A stretch of 64,000 nucleotides of DNA from positions 8,619,967-8,683,966 of the forward strand of contig JABAKD010000015.1 in assembly GCA_012845835.1 (NCBI GenBank), read 5' to 3'. Position numbers and translations under genes: made by a program. The stretch's first letter is position 1; every line of letters starts with the position of its first letter. Of this stretch, positions 52,736 to 63,630 are shown one piece after another. The notes beneath the pieces are model-generated. The model worked only from the letters and a program-made list of their open reading frames with translations, was not told the origin of the DNA and searched no databases. This DNA comes from Undaria pinnatifida (taxonomy: Eukaryota; Sar; Phaeophyceae; Laminariales; Alariaceae).

Positions 52736-53622
52736 CCAAGCCACCACCGTTCCTCGATAGTTCTCCATTTTTTGGAGCTATGAGTTTTGAGTCTTTGTCT
52801 TTGCGTTGTTTGTAGTGTCCTGAGAGTCTTCATCGGGTTTTGGGGCGGTTCTTCCATTAATTTTTCTTTCTGTCCTGCCGAACCCCCTGATCAGTGCCGG
52901 ATCAGGGTTCGGGTAAAACGCCGCTATCTGAGGCGCAGGGCTGTCGCCTTTCCGTCATTGTTCAATTTCGCCCTGCCGACGCCCTCCTTAGCCCAGAGCC
53001 GGGGGGCGACCAGGGTACCCTGTTCGCGCGTAACGTGGTACAGGGCTATGTACGGGTCTGTGTGTCATATTTTATGTTTTGTGTGTTGTATTTGTTCTAC
53101 TTTGTTTTTTCGTCTAAACACTTCCTCCCCTAGCGGGGCTGTAGGTGTTGCCACCATCCATCCCGGGTATTTGTCGCTTCCTCGTCTAACCCCCCGCCTT
53201 GCCGATGGCCCGCGGAAGGTTTTTCGCATGACTTCTCCCTTGTGTTAGCGCCTGTGTTCCCCTCCATATCGACGAGGGCTCGCCTCGCCATAGTACCTTT
53301 TCTGTGGTTGGTTTGCCGTAGAGCCTTTCCTGCCCCCCCCGCCACACCGACGGCATGCGGCAAATTCTAGAGCCTTTTCTGCCTCCCCCGCCACACCGGC
53401 GGCATGCGGCAGGTTTTGGATGGGTGACAATTGCCTTGTTGTAGGGTCTGCGTTTCTTTCTACTGCTTTTCTTTGCGTGTTCCTGGCTCCATAGCCAGAC
53501 GGTTAGAGGTGTGGGAGTGGGTTTTGAGGAGCCGCATCTTCGACTCATGGGTTAGTTCGTAGAACCGGAGTTTCCCCGAATCTCCCATATTTCTGCATAT
53601 GCGACTCATCAGGGTGGGCTAG

Positions 53623-53891
53623 TGTTAAGATACGGCCTCGAAAGGCCTGTAAGTATCCGAATTTGAGATTATTCGGATGGGTTTCGTATGATAAGGTTGG
53701 CGTTTTATATTCGGGAAAGTTAGCAAGTAGGTCGGAGGCACGTGCCTCCGATCTCAGAAGCTATCCCTGGCTCTGGTGGAAACGAATAAAGCTACATCTC
53801 TACGAAGGAAACGAAAGTGAGTACTCTCCGAGGACCTGCTCAATTGGCAGACCTGCAGGGGGCACTCTGTGTCCCCACCTTTAATTTAACA
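53623..53891 (+). repeat. 3' LTR
   Basis: Same length as the 5' LTR, about 96% identical by eye. The CACGTG palindrome is intact at 53732-53751. The preceding GGGTGGGCTAG is a weak polypurine tract. Confidence 0.95.
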
Positions 53892-53897
53892 GTAGGT

Positions 53898-54188
53898 TGT
53901 GTAAGGTTGTAGGTGGGGGCACAGAGTGTCCCCTGCCGGTCTGCCAATTGAGCAGGTCCTCGGAGAGTACTCACTTTCTTTTCATTCGTAGAGACGTTGC
54001 TTTATGCGATTCCACCAGAGCCCCGGATAGCTTCTGAGATCGGAGGCACGTGCCTCCGATCTATTTGCTAACTTTCCCGAATATAAAACGCCAACCTTAT
54101 CATAAGAAACCCAACCTTATCATACGAAACCCATCCAAATGATCTCAAGTTCGGATAATTACCGGCCTTTCGAGGCCGTATCTTGACA
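53898..54188 (-). repeat. Inverted solo LTR of the same family
   Basis: Reverse-complement LTR, more diverged and with a small internal duplication (AACCTTATCAT… twice). It keeps the 20-bp CACGTG palindrome (54040-54059). Direct repeats GTAGGT flank it at 53892-53897 and 54189-54194. Confidence 0.9.
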
Positions 54189-54676
54189 GTAGGTCATGCG
54201 ATTGTTTATCCGGAGGTCTTTTGACAGTTTTTTTTTGTCTTCTTCTCCAAATCTGTTTTTTGGGAGAGATCGTAAGCTCCCAAAATTGAGGAACCTTGAA
54301 GAAAAAAAGACGTGCGCCTCGATCGTTGCACGTGTCTGTAGCAACGTGTGCGTGCCCTTTTGAATTGCGGTACTCGTAGTGATAACGTTCCAACTTGAGA
54401 GGATGTTGGAAGTCCGGTCAGAAAGAAATCGAGTTCCTTGGCCACATGTCAATTTTGCAACATTTATTTGTCAGTAGAGCTCCTACCACTTTTTCGAGAC
54501 GATGGTTGACGCACACTGGTGTGTACGAGACGAAGGGGGTTTCTCCGTACAATGGTTGGTTGGTTGCGTTTCATTGGGTTAGGGCTAGGGTATATATAAT
54601 TAAAAGAGTATGTCAATCCTTTTCTCGAAAAAGTCGCGGTAAGGTACACCCTCTCTGCGCTCGCGCGAGTGTGCGA

Positions 54677-54707
<31 letters not shown>

Positions 54708-55094
54708 TTCTGCGCGGTCATATAGGTTTTCGTGCTGTTTTCATTTTTCGATATGAATTATTCCCAAATGGGATATATATGGTTATAGCTACGCTGCGCC
54801 AGACAAGTCCCCTAGCGTGTGTTTTTGTCAGTGAGGTAGACTGATTCTACGATACCCCCCCCCTCTCCCGAAAAAGAACAGCGACATTCTTTTAACGAAC
54901 CTTTCATCTGGCTGCTCGAGGAAGGATGCTACGTGAAAAAACAATCTTCATATAGTAGACTATACTGGTATATATGTATGTATGTATGTTTTCTAGCTTG
55001 CAAAGGAGGGACTATCGAAACGATGAGACGACGAGATGGCAAGAGGCGCCGTATTTTCAGGAGATACGGCCGGGAGCTGGTTTGAAAACCGGCG

Positions 55095-55235
55095 ATTGTT
55101 GTTGTTGTTGTTCTCACATTAACTCTCATAATCAGTCCGTGGTCACAGGCAGTCACTCTGGAGCTGAGAAATACCCCAGGAAAAAACACAAACAACCAAA
55201 AAAAGGTACACGCATATAAATCTTATTATGAAGGG
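55095..55235 (-). mobile_element. SINE family B, partial copy
   Basis: Inverted: TTGTTGTTGTTCTCACATTA … GTCCGTGGTCACAGGCAG … AGCTGAGAAATACCCC. Confidence 0.7.
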
Positions 55236-56289
55236 GGTGGTTGTAGAGTAAATCGAGAGTGTATAACGCCTTCCAGGTCCGATAGGAATAATGCCTGCGA
55301 TGTATTTGGAATACTTTTTTTTTCTATCACTATAAAAGTATGCCCACCACGAATTTCTGGGAAAATTCTTGGCGGAATTTTCCGGCAACATTCTCGCATA
55401 ACTGCTGTGCGCCTTCTTCGTAGATCGGGATGTTGTTGTATTCTAAAAACTGGGGGACAGACGACATTCGTCTTGTGTGTGGGCAATCCTCGAGATGCAT
55501 TGGAGTAGTGCCACCTTGTGCGCACGCACGTGCGCGCCCCTTCACAGAACTTCACCCGTGCTGCTGTCCGGCAGCCTTTCACACGTGGTTGCCATCTGCC
55601 GCTAGGACGCGGCTGCGCACGATTGTAGCGGAAAACGCGAGACACATACAACATGATGAGTAAAACAAGGGCGGGCGTGTGGCGACACACACAGCCAAAG
55701 GCAAGAGCACGGATGTGTATGGCGACAAACGCAAAGAAGACAGAGCAGCAGCAGCAGCTGTAGTAGTAGTAGCCCACCACAGCACAGCCGAGAGAGGGCC
55801 CTCCCGGCCTAGCTACGGTGGCGCAGCCGCATCTACCTCGTGTCCGTGCCCTAGAGGGCTGGGTGGTGATTGATGTAGAGCGTTTGGAGGGGGAGGTGAT
55901 ATCGTTGTGAGGGGCGGGTGGGGTGTGTGAGGCAATCAATGAAAACTGGCTTGCTGCTCGCAGGATTAAGGATCAACTTCAACCGAAGAGCCCCCCTCGC
56001 AGGATTTATAACCCCCTGTCTGTGTTGCGGTTTGGGATCGTTCGGGTTTAATTTTTACTTTAATTCACAGCTGACGCAATTCATGCCTCCATCTCAGAAA
56101 CATATAAAAAGTGAAATTGGGAGTCAGTCTACGGTGTGCCAGGTCCATTAAATTTCGTTGAAGGAATGTTGGGGGGGGGCTACTACACCGTAGGACGACT
56201 CGGTATAGAGTCAGTCACTCGTGCGAGTGGCTCAGACCCGGTAGCGAAAGTAGCCTTGGTCTGAAAGGTTTTCTGAACGTGACGGGGCT

Positions 56290-56650
56290 TCCTTAACGCC
56301 TTCGCTGCTGAAACCCATTTTTTTTACAAAGTTACTTGAAGTTAGTACAGGGAGGGATTTTGGGGCTCCGAAGGGGTTATCTCCTCACTTGAGGAGCTCT
56401 GCACGTGTATTAACGCCTTCGCTGCTGGAAACCCTTTTTGGTGAGGAGCTCTACACGTTTATTAACGCCTTCGCTGCTGGAAACCCTTTTTGGGGACAAA
56501 TTAAGGTAGTACAGGGAGGGATTTTGGGGCTCTAAAGGGGTTATCTCCTCACTTGAGGAGCTCTACACGTTTATTCACGCCTTCACCACTGGAAACCCTC
56601 TTTGGGGACAAATACTTGAATTTAGTATAGGGAGAGATTTTGGGGCTCTA
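56290..56650 (+). repeat. Repeat family I, tandem block
   Basis: (A/T)TAACGCCTTCGCTGCTGG, AAACCCTTTTTGG and GGGAGGGATTTTGGGGCTC repeated three times in permuted order. Confidence 0.8.
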
Positions 56651-57329
56651 ATAAAAGGGTCAAGGTGAGAGCCGGCGTATCTGAATAAATGGTCTAGCAC
56701 ATCGTTTGTTTGGTGCGCCTTATTGAGTTGCCAACACAAGAAGAGCTTTTTCTGAGACGCGGGTATGTTTCCACTACTACACCATCATCTGGCGCGGAAC
56801 ACCAAAGATATACCGTTTTCTGTCTAACCGCGAACATTACGGCATTTGGACCGTACGTCATAGAGAGCCCAGTAAAACCGGGCAAGGTATAGTATTACTT
56901 TTTTCAACCAACAATGCGTTGGTTCCTCAAACACGTACATTCGCGTGTAGTACCATTGCCATACGATAGCAGAAAAAAAAAGAAGTGCCTCACAAGTAGC
57001 ACTAGGAGAAGACATGCCGCCATATCTCCCGCCTCCTTTCACTCCTCCACCTTACTTGGGCGCATACTGCTACCTGGTACGATACCGTTGCTTATATACA
57101 GCTGTGCCGAAAGAATAGGTCGCCGCCTTTCTCGAAATCGAACACACCCACCCTCGCTCGCTTGTCCCAAACAGACTGCCCCCAACCCCCCCCTTCCCGG
57201 ATCAAAGAAGCAAAAAAATGATGGAGGGGTTTCCACCAACTTGGGCCGGCGCATAAATGCCATCATATCGCTTCGCGCCGGCACATACGTGCGGTGCCAC
57301 ATCGCGCCGACTTCTTGAACAGTAAAGGT

Positions 57330-57990
57330 CCCTCTATAATGCCGGTTGAGCAGTGCCGGTTGCCCGCTATAGTGCCTGTGAAACCGCTTGGCACAGATGA
57401 GAACAACCAGTAGCAGACGTATGCGAAATAGTGCCGGTTTCCGCTACATTGTCGGTATTTCCCTCTATAGTGCACATACCGGCACTACAGAGGGATCACT
57501 GCCGTACACCCACCCGACACAAAAGTGTGCTTACAGTAGAGCTGCCCAGCACAGAAACGTGTGTGAACATTAACAAACGAGCCGGGCAAACAACCCACAC
57601 GCCGGCTCCATCCAGACTAGGTACTACTTGCTACAACGCAAACGTAGCTACAGCAGACCATACAGACACGTCTATGATATCGATCGATCAATCCACACGT
57701 CTATGATACCGATCAATTAATCCGCTTGGGCGGTGCTGTGTTCACTTCTCCATCGACATATATCATCCTTTGGGAATGTCCATCGGTTCCCACAAAACGT
57801 TACAAGTACCACGTACTATAGTGGGTGTCCCCCTATAGTGCGTGTTCAAAAGTGCTTAGTTCCGGTATAGTGCCGGTGCTTTGGCTCGACGGGATCCCAC
57901 CGCACTAGCACTACTGTAGTATCGGTACTGTACCAATAGCGTCGGTGTCCTCTATAATGCCGGTATTTCCTGCCGGCATACACTTGCGCT
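57330..57990 (+). repeat. AGTGCCGGT-type degenerate repeat cluster
   Basis: CTATAATGCCGGT, TATAGTGCCGGTG, CCGCTTGGCACAGATG and TACAGAGGGA(T/C)(T/C)ACT scattered in both orientations; nothing coding recognised. Confidence 0.6.
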
Positions 57991-58570
57991 ACAGAGGGAC
58001 TACTACTGGACGTAGAGCTCTGAATAGCTTCACACGCCAAGTCACTCTTCGGCTCACCGTTACCCCCGCGATTGCAATCCCATGCTATTTCTAAGTAGTC
58101 TGTATCCAAATCGTGGGTACAGCAGCAGAAGATAAAGAGGGTGGTGAGAAAAAAAGGGTCAAAAGAAAAAACAACAAACACGCAACAGCACAGACAGACA
58201 CACGCACGCACGCAGCGGCGCAGCTCTCTCTTTCGTGCGTTCATTCGGTTCGCGTACGAACGGAACCTACAGTTTACTGCCTGGAAATATAAATCACAGC
58301 CAAGTACAAGGCGACGGCCCCAACCACCAAACACCGCCCGGGAGGAGCAACAAGAACAAAAGGCCGCAAGCCACACACACACAAACCGATCTGCTCCCAC
58401 GCGCCCCCACCCCTATCCCACTAACAAAGAGCACGCACACTCACTCGACCCCTCACCGACCTGCCTGCCCATCCACCCATCCACATACCCAAGGCTTCGG
58501 AGAAGCGTTCCGCGAGTAGAAAAATAACCACGAGATACTCGTAGCCATTTACCCATCACACTCGCCCAAC

Positions 58571-59216
58571 CTACCCTTTCACCCACCCTACCTGCAAACC
58601 CCACAAACACACGGAATAAAAATCACCGAACGCACTCAAGACTCCTTCGCCGTGCTCCCCCCCCCCCCACCCCTCCGCCCCCCTCCCCCTCCCGCCTCCC
58701 CCAAACGGACGCTTGGAAACCCTCTTAGCCATCGCCTCGTCCACAAAGTCGCACGCAGGAATCCACCCTCCCTCCCTCCCCCCACCCCCGCCGGACCCGT
58801 CCGTGGAATGCACAAACAAGCTCGCCAGATAAACCCCAAGGAAAGCAACAGCAGCAAGCCTGAAACAAACAGCGCCAGCGTGAGCTTGCGCAAGCACAGC
58901 CTTGGCAAACACCACCCCCGCCGCCAAAACGCCGATCGACTGAGAAACCCCCATCGCCACAGACAGCAGCACCTTCCCCCCTCCCGTGAACCCCCCATGG
59001 CGGTACCCATCTCCCCCCCCCCCCCGCCCCCCCCGGCGGCGGCCCTTCCAAGGCCATTCTAAGGAGATCAGCGAGGGCGGGACGGGCAACCATAACGGAT
59101 GCTCTCGACACGGCAACGGCGATAGCGCAGGCGCAGAAGAGGGTGACGCGGGCCTGGGCGAGCGGGATCCTGAGGTAGTTGGTGGCCAGCCCGCTGAGGA
59201 AGGCCGCTGCAACCAC
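58571..59216 (-). CDS. MFS gene last exon (TM9-12) with homopolymer frameshift
   Basis: Acceptor AACGCCAG. The frame that enters is hydrophobic up to RMALEGPPP. After the G-rich tract the hydrophobic frame is another one (VLLSVAMGVSQSIGVLAAGV onward to LAAVAFLGVYLASLFVHS). The tail is Gly-rich, and the stop is at 58571 or, after another homopolymer (C12 at 58657), at about 58636. Confidence 0.68.
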
Positions 59217-61981
59217 CTGGCGTTTCCGGAGCGGAGGGGCGGGGGGGGAGGGAGGCGGGGTTCGACCGTTTTAGCACCGCAGTCCCGACACGAGGACAAA
59301 TCATTTGGAGTTAGAGTAGGAAAAAAAAATTGGAGTTGGAAATGGGTTAAACAATAATCGTTTCACGTAAGTAAACCAAAAATTGAGGTACTTTTGTAAG
59401 GGACGTGCAATCACTTGCGTTTGTTGTTGGGAGAATACATTACACTATCGATTTCCCCCCCCCCCCCCCCCCCCCCCCCCGCGCTCCACACCATTGCTTC
59501 CCCCACTCCCCCAAGACTTAGTACACACGAAAACCGGCACGCTCATCGCCACCCGGAGCGTCCGCAAGGGAGAGCGAGCCGTCGAGTTCCCCCCCCCCAA
59601 ACCACCTGCTCCCACCCGTCCCGCCCCCCTTGCCCCCCTCCTCCACCCCACCGTCATTCCAAGGCCTAGCACACATGCACTTGCACGCTCGTCGCCGCTC
59701 GGAGAGTCCGTGCGGGAGAGCGAGCCTTCAGAAGGAAGGTCGGGGGGGGGGGGGGAAGGGAACTACTCCCCCCCCCCCGATCACCCGCACATCTCCCCCT
59801 ACGATTCGAGGGTCTATGGTCATACGACTACCGCCATGCAAAAAAGAGTACTTCCCCAACCCACCCCCATCATTCCCACCACCTCAGCCCCCCCCAATAG
59901 ACAGTAGAAAGAACAACGATCGACATCCTAGGAGATAGATGATGGCCACAGACGGCCAAAGACAGGGAGGAGGTAGAGACAAGCAATCATGTTTTACCGT
60001 AAGGCCATTTCTTATACAGTCGGATATGTCAGTCGAAAACGGCCGTTTTCGACTGACGCCCAAATCGGACTTTCTTACACAGTCAAAGAAGGGCTTTTTC
60101 GACTCAACTCTTTTCGACCGAGAATTTCGACTGGCGGATCCAGCCGAAAAACTCGACTTGTTCGACTGGATCCTCCAGTCGAAAAACTCAGTCCAAAAAG
60201 TTTTACCCCTGTTTTTTCAACCCATCGCATCGCTCATCCCACCACAAAACAAACACCGGCACGCCTACACACCGATACCAGGTAGTATCATACAACAGCG
60301 CCGGCTATCACTGCTGTTGCTTCTCGCCGTAAGTCAGCGTGGCGCACTCCTAGCTCCGCTCGCCAGCAGCGTGTATCACACGACGGCAGCAGCGCGCGAT
60401 ATCGGTGCCATTTTGCCAACAACGGGTACGCCTGCTGTAGCTTTGACGCCTCTCGGCTGAGTGCTACGCCACGAACGTAGCTTTGGCGGCTTTCGGCTAA
60501 GCCCAACGCCACCAACCCCTTTTAACGAAAGTTCGTCGCGCGCGAAGCACACGTTGCTCGCGAAGAATGCGCGAAGCACAGAGCTGCCAACCGATTTTCG
60601 ACTGCCGTACAGCAGTACTTCCTCACACCAACCGCCTCTAGGAAGAGCACAAAAAACTGTAAAACCGACTCGATTGACGACAAAAAGAACGACCAGAAGA
60701 ATCCAGTCGAAAAAAAGTCCAGTCGAAAAGGGCCGTTTTCGACTGGCGGAATCCGACGGTGTGAGAAATGGCCCAATACATGGAAAAAAAACGTACTGGA
60801 CGCCCGAAAATGTTGCAGGCATCTTCATTACTGGACGCCCAAAAATGATGGAGGCATCTCCAGTAGCAGCAGAAACGGTGCTCAGTCTCGAAAGGGACGC
60901 GTGGTCAACGGTAAAATGACCAACAAGGCCACCAACAAACGAGTAAGCTTCCCCTCCCCCCCCACCCGTCCGACCACCCCAAAGCCTACTGCAGCATATA
61001 CACACACCTGCACGCTCGTAGCCGCCCGGAGAGTCCGCACCGGAGAGCGAGCCGTTGCGCGAAGGAACGCCGGGGGCGAGCAGTAGCGCGGCACGGCAAT
61101 GGCGGCCGTTGCGATCGCGATCGCAACGCCCGTATCCGCGGCCGTGAATCCGAGGCCGCCGTGGCTGGCTGCTCGGACAAAAAGCAGAAAACACAGGAGA
61201 GGAAAAAGAGACGCAAGAAAATACGAAAATTAGAAAACATACAGAACAGAACACAAAAATGAGAACCAAGAACGAAAAACCAGAAAACCGAAAACAAAAA
61301 CTAAGAACACAGAAACAAAAACGATGCCCGGTAGGTAGCCAGACAAAATAATTATAAACAGCCACCAAAGTTGGAGAACAGAAAACAAACAGCATAAACG
61401 GGAAAAGCAAACAGAGGAACGCCTGGGGGGGAGCTAGCGCGGCACAGTCGCTGTCGCGAACGCAACGCCCGTATCCGCTGCCGAAATCCCAGACCGCCGC
61501 CGTGGCTGGCTGCTTGAGACAACTAACACAAACAGAAAACAAAAATCCCAGCAAAGAGAAGCAAAACACAGTTTTTTTCGCAAAAACTGCAAGAACGCGC
61601 GCGCGCGGTATTTTTACCAGGGGACAGCATCCACAAAGGCAGTAACGCCTCCAACGCCGCCTCCAACGCCGCCCACGCCATGTGCAACGCCAGAATCACC
61701 GCCACCGCCGACTCGCCGCCCCTCCCCCCCCGCCCCGCACCACCACCACCGCTCCTTCCGTCGCTTACCACCGAAGAGCCCTCCACCGTCCACGCCCTAG
61801 CAAAGTCCTCGTCAGCGCCAAACCGGTCTCTCGCTCGAGCAGAGGCCAGAGTGCCCGCTGCCCCCCCTCCCGGGCTCGTTGGGGCCACGGTCCCGCCTCT
61901 TGCCTGTTGCGCGGCTTGGATGGCACGGACAAGGTTGTGCTCGGAGCCTTCTTTTTCGCTGTCGTCGGTGCTTACATCGTC
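58571..61981 (-). CDS. MFS transporter, zinc-induced-facilitator type, C-terminal half (TM7-12)
   Basis: Minus-strand exons 61981-61618, 61168-61008 and 59216-58571. The first codes an acidic/Gly-rich cytosolic loop and TM7 (SAVAVILALHMAWAALEAAL, LLPLWMLSP). It splices in phase 1 to ASHGGLGFTAADTGVAIAIA, the G-G-L-x-(Y/F)-(S/T) hallmark of the family's loop and TM8. The last exon codes VVAAAFLSGLATNYLRIPLA, ARVTLFCACAIAVAVSRAS and KVLLSVAMGVSQSIGVLAAG, which resemble TM9-TM12. The frame shifts once at a C13/C8 homopolymer (59013-59034). TM1-6 exons should lie upstream of 61981 and were not found. Probable proton-coupled efflux of small organic molecules or metal chelates at a membrane, by family analogy only. 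Confidence 0.7.
59507..59725 (-). repeat. Two decoys of the MFS TM8-exon donor end
   Basis: The minus strand has CTCGCTCTCC…GGACTCTCCG…GCGACGAGCGTGC twice (59660-59725 and 59507-59590), matching the last ~55 bp of the TM8 exon at 61008. Donor-like GT follows imperfectly. Confidence 0.7.
60005..60775 (-). mobile_element. Second copy of the TTTTCGACTG element
   Basis: Same family as 8693-9482, opposite strand, ~770 bp. Ends CCATTTCTTATACAGTCGGA and its near-inverse, lying in the last intron of the MFS gene. Confidence 0.8.
60785..60955 (-). repeat. Dispersed repeat family C, inverted, with an internal tandem duplication
   Basis: ACTGGACGCCC…AAATG is present twice (60798 and 60831), then GAAACGGTGCTC and ACCAACAAACGAGTA. 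Confidence 0.7.
61008..61168 (-). CDS. MFS gene exon (TM8)
   Basis: Acceptor CCGAGCAG, donor GTGTGT, phase 1 to phase 0. It codes SHGGLGFTAADTGVAIAIAT … LRATARSPVRTLRAATSVQ. Degenerate copies of its 5' part lie at 61430-61510 and of its 3' part at 59507-59590 and 59660-59725. Confidence 0.75.
61430..61510 (-). repeat. Decoy of the MFS TM8 exon
   Basis: The minus strand reads AAGCAG|CCAGCCACGGCGG then a frameshifted version of the TM8 exon (GCGGATACGGGCGTTGCG), between the real exons 61618 and 61168. Confidence 0.75.
61618..61981 (-). CDS. MFS gene exon (central loop and TM7)
   Basis: Acceptor ATCAAACAG, donor GTAAAA in phase 1. It starts DDVSTDDSEKEGSEHNLVRA, is Gly/Ala-rich in the middle and ends ALLPLWMLSP. 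Confidence 0.7.
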
Positions 61982-62579
61982 CTGTTTGATACCAGCGCGA
62001 AAGAAAAAAACACAAGCTCGAAATGAATAAGGGTCGCACAACTACAGAACTCCCCCGCAACACACACATGCACACGTTTTTTTCGTCAGGAATCCTGACA
62101 TCGTTTTTTATGGAAAAATGTCAAAAAAAGATTTGAAGTCCGGATTCCTGACAAATACCACGATTCGTGAAAAAAAAAAGTCACGTTCTTTTTGTCACGA
62201 TTCCTGTTTTTTTCTTGTGTTAGTTGGGAACGCGGCCCTAATGCTCGAAAAATGCGCGAAACTCCGATATCTTAGGGAGGGGGACGACAAACGAACACCC
62301 CCGGGTCAACCAAAAGGATGCTTTAATCTTTTGACCTGGCCGCATGGTGGTATACCTAGTACGAATATAAAAGCGTCTTTAGGCTTTAAGACAGCAGTAC
62401 CGCGTGGCCTCAACTCCATACCGAGCTCAATTTATTGTCGGGCTGGTAAACACTGAGAGTGACATCCACTAGAAAAAAGGACAGGATTATAAACGTCAGG
62501 CGACCCGCACCGCAGGGTTCCAATGCCGTTCAACTTTCTTCACGGCAAAGGACACCAACACGAGAGTTCATTGCTACTC

Positions 62580-62695
62580 CAAGGGTAGCTACGTTTAGTG
62601 TATCAACTCCTCTAGAACCCCCCCCAAATCCCTCCCTATACAATCTCAGGCATTTTTTTCCCAAAAAGGGTTTCCAGTTGTACCGGCGTTAAACA
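62580..62695 (+). repeat. Repeat family I
   Basis: AAATCCCTCCCTATACAATC … CCCAAAAAGGGTTTCCAG … ACCGGCGTTAA. Confidence 0.65.
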
Positions 62696-62867
62696 AACGG
62701 AACAAAAAAGCGTACAGCAGTGTATAGTGTAGTGTAGTGTATATCGTAGTACAGCAGGGGACTCCCAGTACAGCGGCGGTGGTATGCTAGACCAACATGA
62801 CCGCCTTATAGAGGGAAGCCGCCATATTCATCCCAAATGATAAACGCAATTCCCAAGTCGCGCCAAG

Positions 62868-63215
62868 CGATTTTGACCGCCTTATATAGGGATACCGCCT
62901 TATATTGGGATACCGCCTTATATAGGGATACCGCCTTATATAGGGACACCGCCTTACATAGGGACACCGCCTTACATAGGGACACCGCCTTACATAGGGA
63001 TACCGCCTTATATAGGGATACCGATTTACATAGGGACACCGCCATATATAGGGATACCGCCTTATATAGGGACGCCGCCTTATATAGGGATACCGCCTTA
63101 TATAGGGATACCGCCTTACATAGGGACACCGCGTTCTATAGGGACACCGCCTTATATAGGGATACCGACTTATATAGGGATACCGCCTTATATAGGGATG
63201 CCGCCTTGTAGGGGG
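62868..63215 (+). repeat. 18-bp minisatellite, about 19 units
   Basis: ATACCGCCTTATATAGGG units. Open in phase on both strands as 6-residue repeats (RDTALY on plus, SLYKAV-like on minus), which is a consequence of the 18-bp period. Confidence 0.95.
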
Positions 63216-63630
63216 ACCCCTACCGTATATATATATATATATACATGAAACTGGACCTCTCGCTAGGAGCTCGCGATGATGGATATTTGCAACTATTACC
63301 AACTCTGTGTGCATTGATTGGAATGGAAGGATGGTGAAAACTATCTGGACTGTTCCTCGCTTTGTTTTTTTTCGGAGATGTCGGTCCTCAGACGGGAAAA
63401 CGGAGCATTCGGGCACACGCGAGAGCCTGGGGGAAAAATGAGTCCCTCCTTTGTGGCGCCGTCGAAATTTAGAAAACAAAAAAGAAAGGTTAGCGCGAAA
63501 TAATGGAATAAATATGTTCCTGAGCTCACCGACTTGTCCCCCACCCCTTGGCGTCCTCCCTCCCGGCCACCACGGCGACCACCACCACCACCCTTCGCCT
63601 TCCTCCGAGCCCCCCCACCCCTTCCCCCAC

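Larger units (their letters stand above)
45207..53891 (+). mobile_element. Ty3/gypsy chromovirus-like LTR retrotransposon, degenerate, carrying a NADAR domain and lacking RT
   Basis: Two 269-bp direct LTRs (TGTTAAG … TTAACA) differ at about 10 positions by eye. They are flanked by a 4-bp duplication GTAG (45203-45206 and 53892-53895). A candidate primer-binding site (TGGCGTCGACGGCAGG) starts 2 bp after the 5' LTR. Internal order: gag with zinc knuckle, tandem-repeat region, NADAR domain, possible protease remnant, integrase, chromodomain, SH3/Tudor-like C-terminus. Each coding segment has frameshifts or stops, so this copy is not functional. No reverse transcriptase or RNase H motif was found in the ~1.5 kb where they should be. 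Confidence 0.93.
45067..54336 (-). mobile_element. MITE copy split by the LTR insertions (halves 45067-45206 and 54189-54336)
   Basis: The left half begins CTACGATAGAGGTGGCAC and the right half ends GATCGTTGCACGTGTC, the TIRs of the local MITE family. Joining the halves across GTAGGT gives the same internal order as the uninterrupted copies at 3886 and 10834. Confidence 0.8.
54340..58560. other. Mostly repeats; no gene recognised
   Basis: Contains a C-run (54677-54703), SINE B, a CAG/TAG run (55746-55772), repeat I and the AGTGCCGGT cluster. Several ORFs of 100-240 codons on the minus strand lack coding character. Confidence 0.45.

Noticed and set aside
45509-53800. Intact, potentially active retrotransposon
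   Set aside because: Frameshifts in gag, NADAR and chromodomain, three stops in integrase, and missing RT.
60376-61569. A 397-codon minus-strand ORF, the longest in the window
   Set aside because: It runs through introns, a transposon end and the TM8 exon in the wrong frame; composition is Cys/Phe/Ser-rich and no domain is visible.
62868-63215. Regularly spaced short repeats resembling a CRISPR array
   Set aside because: Units are contiguous 18-mers with no spacers, in a eukaryotic context.
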